Source of the DNA: Planctomycetaceae bacterium
GTDB lineage: Bacteria > Planctomycetota > Planctomycetia > Pirellulales > UBA1268
Assembly: GCA_947453125.1 (NCBI GenBank)
Contig: CANGGC010000135.1
Span: 1 to 6,987 of the forward strand
DNA length: 6,987 bases
Direction: 5' to 3'
Within the stretch, counting starts at the first letter, position 1; each line of letters starts with the position of its first letter. Shown here in pieces: positions 5,453 to 6,987 of the stretch. A program made the position numbers and the translations under genes. Below the pieces are notes generated by a model. It made no database searches and had not been told where the DNA came from. It saw nothing but the letters and a program-made list of their open reading frames with translations.

Positions 5453-6987
5453 TCACTGGACTGCTGCTGCGGCGGCGGCTCCCGGTTCTTCAGCGTGTTC
5501 CACCTGCGGCCAGTAGGTGTCGAAGTCGAATTGCGGGCTGTTGTCGAGGTCGTGGCACTCGAGGCAGTTGTTGACGACCCGCTGTTTGGCCTGCGGGGAG
5601 TCGATGTCGAGGTGGAGCTCGGCCCGAAGCCGCTCCTTGTCGGCAGCGGGAACGCGCACCTGCCCACGTTCGGCCGAGGCGTGGGCCGCGGCCGGGCCGT
5701 GGCAATTCTCGCAGCCCTGTTGGGCGAGTTGCGGGGTGACGCTGACGCCCATGAATCCACCCTCGTAGGGCTGGAACTTCTGCGGGGCCCAGCCGACGAC
5801 ATGGCAGGAAAGGCATTCGGGGTCGCCGTCGCGCCGTGGCGTCTGGTTCTCCAGCGTCGTCAGAGCGCTTGCATGACCGGAGTTTGTCCACACCTCGAAC
5901 GACGCCTTGTGGCATTCGGCGCAGGCGGCGCTGCCGGCAAATCGGCGACCGGTCGGATGGCGGCCGGGGGAAAGACCGAGGCCCGCGAGCCCCAAGGTCT
6001 CCAGCTGCGCCTGGTAGCTGGAGAGGAGCCGGATCATCTCCTCCGCCTCGCCCCAGCGGGCATCGAGCGGCACCCGCTGGGCGCGGATCGGTTGGGCCGG
6101 ATCGTCGAACAAGCCAATGACGACGGCAAACATCCCCTTGTGGCCGAGTTCCAGGAGATGGCGCTCAACCGGAGCGGCGCCGGGGACCGCCCGATGCGGC
6201 GGAAGCTTCTCCGGCTGAGCAGGGGGTTCTTCGGCGCCCCCCGCCGTGACCACGAAGTCGAATTGGGGAAAACGCGCCGCGAGCTTCTTCGTCTCCTCCG
6301 GCGAGGCGAAGGCGAGGAGCACCTGATGGTCGCAGCCCGCCTTGGCCAGGGCCGCAGCCGGCTCGACGAGCGACTCGGCGGCCGGCTTGGTGGCGATCAG
6401 GTCGTTGCGGATGTCGGCCAATTCCGCATCGCCAAGGACCGCCGTGATCCCGATTTTCAGGCCACCGCGCTCCACGATCCGATGGACCGGCGTGATCCCT
6501 GAATCGAATCCGATCAGGCCGACGTTGGCGCACACGAACGGCGTCGGCGTGTCGCCCACCGCCGACACGGCGGCCACGACCTCCTCGGCGGGGAGGCGGA
6601 GGTCTTTCGGGCCGAAGCCGACGGCGGCGTACTCCATCGCCTTGAGACCGTCGACGATCGAGCCGAACTTGATCTCGGTCTGTCGGCCGAACCGGTTGAC
6701 CTGATCACCGAGATCGAGGGCCACTACGGGCCAGTCGGCCGCAGTCATCGCCCCGAGGAAGTTCCGTCGACGGCTCAGGCCGCCTTTCTGGTTCTCCTTG
6801 CCGGTGCACCCGCACGGCTCGATGTAGCCGTCGAGTTCGCCGGTGAACACGAGCACGGCCTTCGGTTTCGGCCAGCCCTGGAAGACGTCGCCGTTCCGCT
6901 GCCGGAAGGTCTTCGCCATCTCGTCGCTGACCCCGGGCCCCTGCGAAGGAACGGGGGGGGCGGCGGGGGTGGCGTCTTGGGCGCGAA
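5453..6987 (-). CDS. Tetrahaem cytochrome c with N-terminal metallophosphatase-like domain, 5'-truncated
   Basis: Numbering from the Met at 6919, the first ~285 residues follow the UshA/5'-nucleotidase metallophosphatase layout: FTGELDGYIEPCGCTG (25-40), LDLGDQVN (68-75), YAAVGFGPKDL (97-107), PFVCANVG (127-134), GGLKIGITAVLG (152-163) and DFVVTAGGAEEP (221-232). The metal-binding histidines are missing: the family's DxH, GNHE and GHxH appear as DGY, GPKD and GGAE. An Ala/Leu-rich linker leads to four CXXCH haem sites, CAECH (333-337), CLSCH (369-373), CENCH (403-407) and CLECH (452-456), arranged like cytochrome c554-type domains, with SGHA (347-350) and AAAH (410-413) as possible distal ligands. 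Covalent haem implies an exported protein. The frame stays open to the window edge through a Pro/Ala-rich stretch, so the Met at 6919 is probably internal and the signal peptide lies outside. A role in respiratory or periplasmic electron transfer is likely; partner and substrate are unknown. Confidence 0.85.
   Translation of the reverse strand, partial: RAQDATPAAPPVPSQGPGVSDEMAKTFRQRNGDVFQGWPKPKAVLVFTGELDGYIEPCGCTGKENQKGGLSRRRNFLGAMTAADWPVVALDLGDQVNRFGRQTEIKFGSIVDGLKAMEYAAVGFGPKDLRLPAEEVVAAVSAVGDTPTPFVCANVGLIGFDSGITPVHRIVERGGLKIGITAVLGDAELADIRNDLIATKPAAESLVEPAAALAKAGCDHQVLLAFASPEETKKLAARFPQFDFVVTAGGAEEPPAQPEKLPPHRAVPGAAPVERHLLELGHKGMFAVVIGLFDDPAQPIRAQRVPLDARWGEAEEMIRLLSSYQAQLETLGLAGLGLSPGRHPTGRRFAGSAACAECHKASFEVWTNSGHASALTTLENQTPRRDGDPECLSCHVVGWAPQKFQPYEGGFMGVSVTPQLAQQGCENCHGPAAAHASAERGQVRVPAADKERLRAELHLDIDSPQAKQRVVNNCLECHDLDNSPQFDFDTYWPQVEHAEEPGAAAAAAVQ
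5552..5566 (-). other. Haem-binding site 4 (CLECH)
   Basis: This codes for C452-H456, the most C-terminal CXXCH. It lies about 45 residues beyond the third site and is followed by an Asp/Asn/Phe-rich segment and H475, a candidate axial ligand. Confidence 0.85.
5699..5713 (-). other. Haem-binding site 3 (CENCH)
   Basis: This codes for C403-H407. It is followed directly by GPAAAH, the CxxCHGP...H pattern common in cytochrome c554-like multihaem domains, where the later His can ligate a haem. Confidence 0.9.
5801..5815 (-). other. Haem-binding site 2 (CLSCH)
   Basis: This codes for C369-H373, within ECLSCHVVG, a context typical of c554-type domains. Confidence 0.9.
5909..5923 (-). other. Haem-binding site 1 (CAECH)
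   Basis: This codes for C333-H337, the first haem site after the linker. It is followed by a W..SGHA segment (344-350) whose His is a likely distal ligand. Confidence 0.9.
6953..6969 (+). repeat. Poly-G tract (G8 then G5) in the cytochrome gene
   Basis: Eight G (6953-6960) and five G (6965-6969) sit close together. On the coding (minus) strand they are C-runs encoding Pro and Ala codons of the linker before the phosphatase-like domain. A G8 run is a plausible slippage site; a change of one base there would put everything downstream out of frame. Confidence 0.6.

Noticed and set aside
5495..6502. 335-codon plus-strand frame opposite the cytochrome gene
   Set aside because: The minus strand codes for four CXXCH sites and a recognisable fold here; the plus frame looks like its shadow.
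6917..6919. ATG as the true start of the cytochrome
   Set aside because: The frame is open upstream to the edge with a Pro/Ala-rich linker, and starting here would leave a haem protein with no export signal.
1..6987. Mobile elements, CRISPR, tRNA or rRNA genes
   Set aside because: No transposase, integrase, direct-repeat array or cloverleaf-like stretch seen; almost every base is covered by five coding genes.

Overview
The window is GC-rich, tightly packed bacterial chromosome with a conserved translation gene block. The IF-2 sequence (for example the HIRAY variant after the switch I GGITQ and its long Pro/Ala/Lys/Arg linker), the style of the RbfA and YebC proteins, and a large tetrahaem cytochrome fused to a metallophosphatase-like domain all suggest a planctomycete, perhaps of the Pirellula group. 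This placement is by recall of family sequences, not by a search.

Layout. Positions 1-2891 (+): infB, translation initiation factor IF-2, missing its first few codons at the window edge. 2888-3346 (+): rbfA, 30S maturation factor, starting inside the infB stop (GTGA). 3343-4596 (+): a protein with no recognised name, starting inside the rbfA stop (ATGA). Its first 205 residues look like the HhH-GPD (endonuclease III) fold without the catalytic Lys or the iron-sulphur cysteines, and its last 190 residues are a basic, low-complexity Ala/Pro/Lys tail. 4597-4693: a short gap with a GC-rich inverted repeat and a ribosome binding site. 4694-5443 (+): a YebC/TACO1-family protein. 5453-6987 (-): a convergent gene, cut by the window edge, for a 5'-nucleotidase-like domain that has lost its metal ligands, followed by four CXXCH haem sites.

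How it fits together. The first three genes share 4-base start/stop overlaps and are probably translated from one mRNA as a coupled set. IF-2 and RbfA act on the small subunit (initiation and 16S maturation). YebC belongs to a family linked to translation of proline runs, and infB here encodes twelve consecutive prolines. The unnamed third gene sits where truB or a DHH phosphoesterase is often found. The cytochrome gene is a separate transcription unit concerned with exported electron transfer. There is no sign of mobile elements, CRISPR, tRNA or rRNA. The items most worth a second look are the third gene, the pseudo-phosphatase/tetrahaem fusion, and the proline run in infB with its template-strand G-quadruplex motif.
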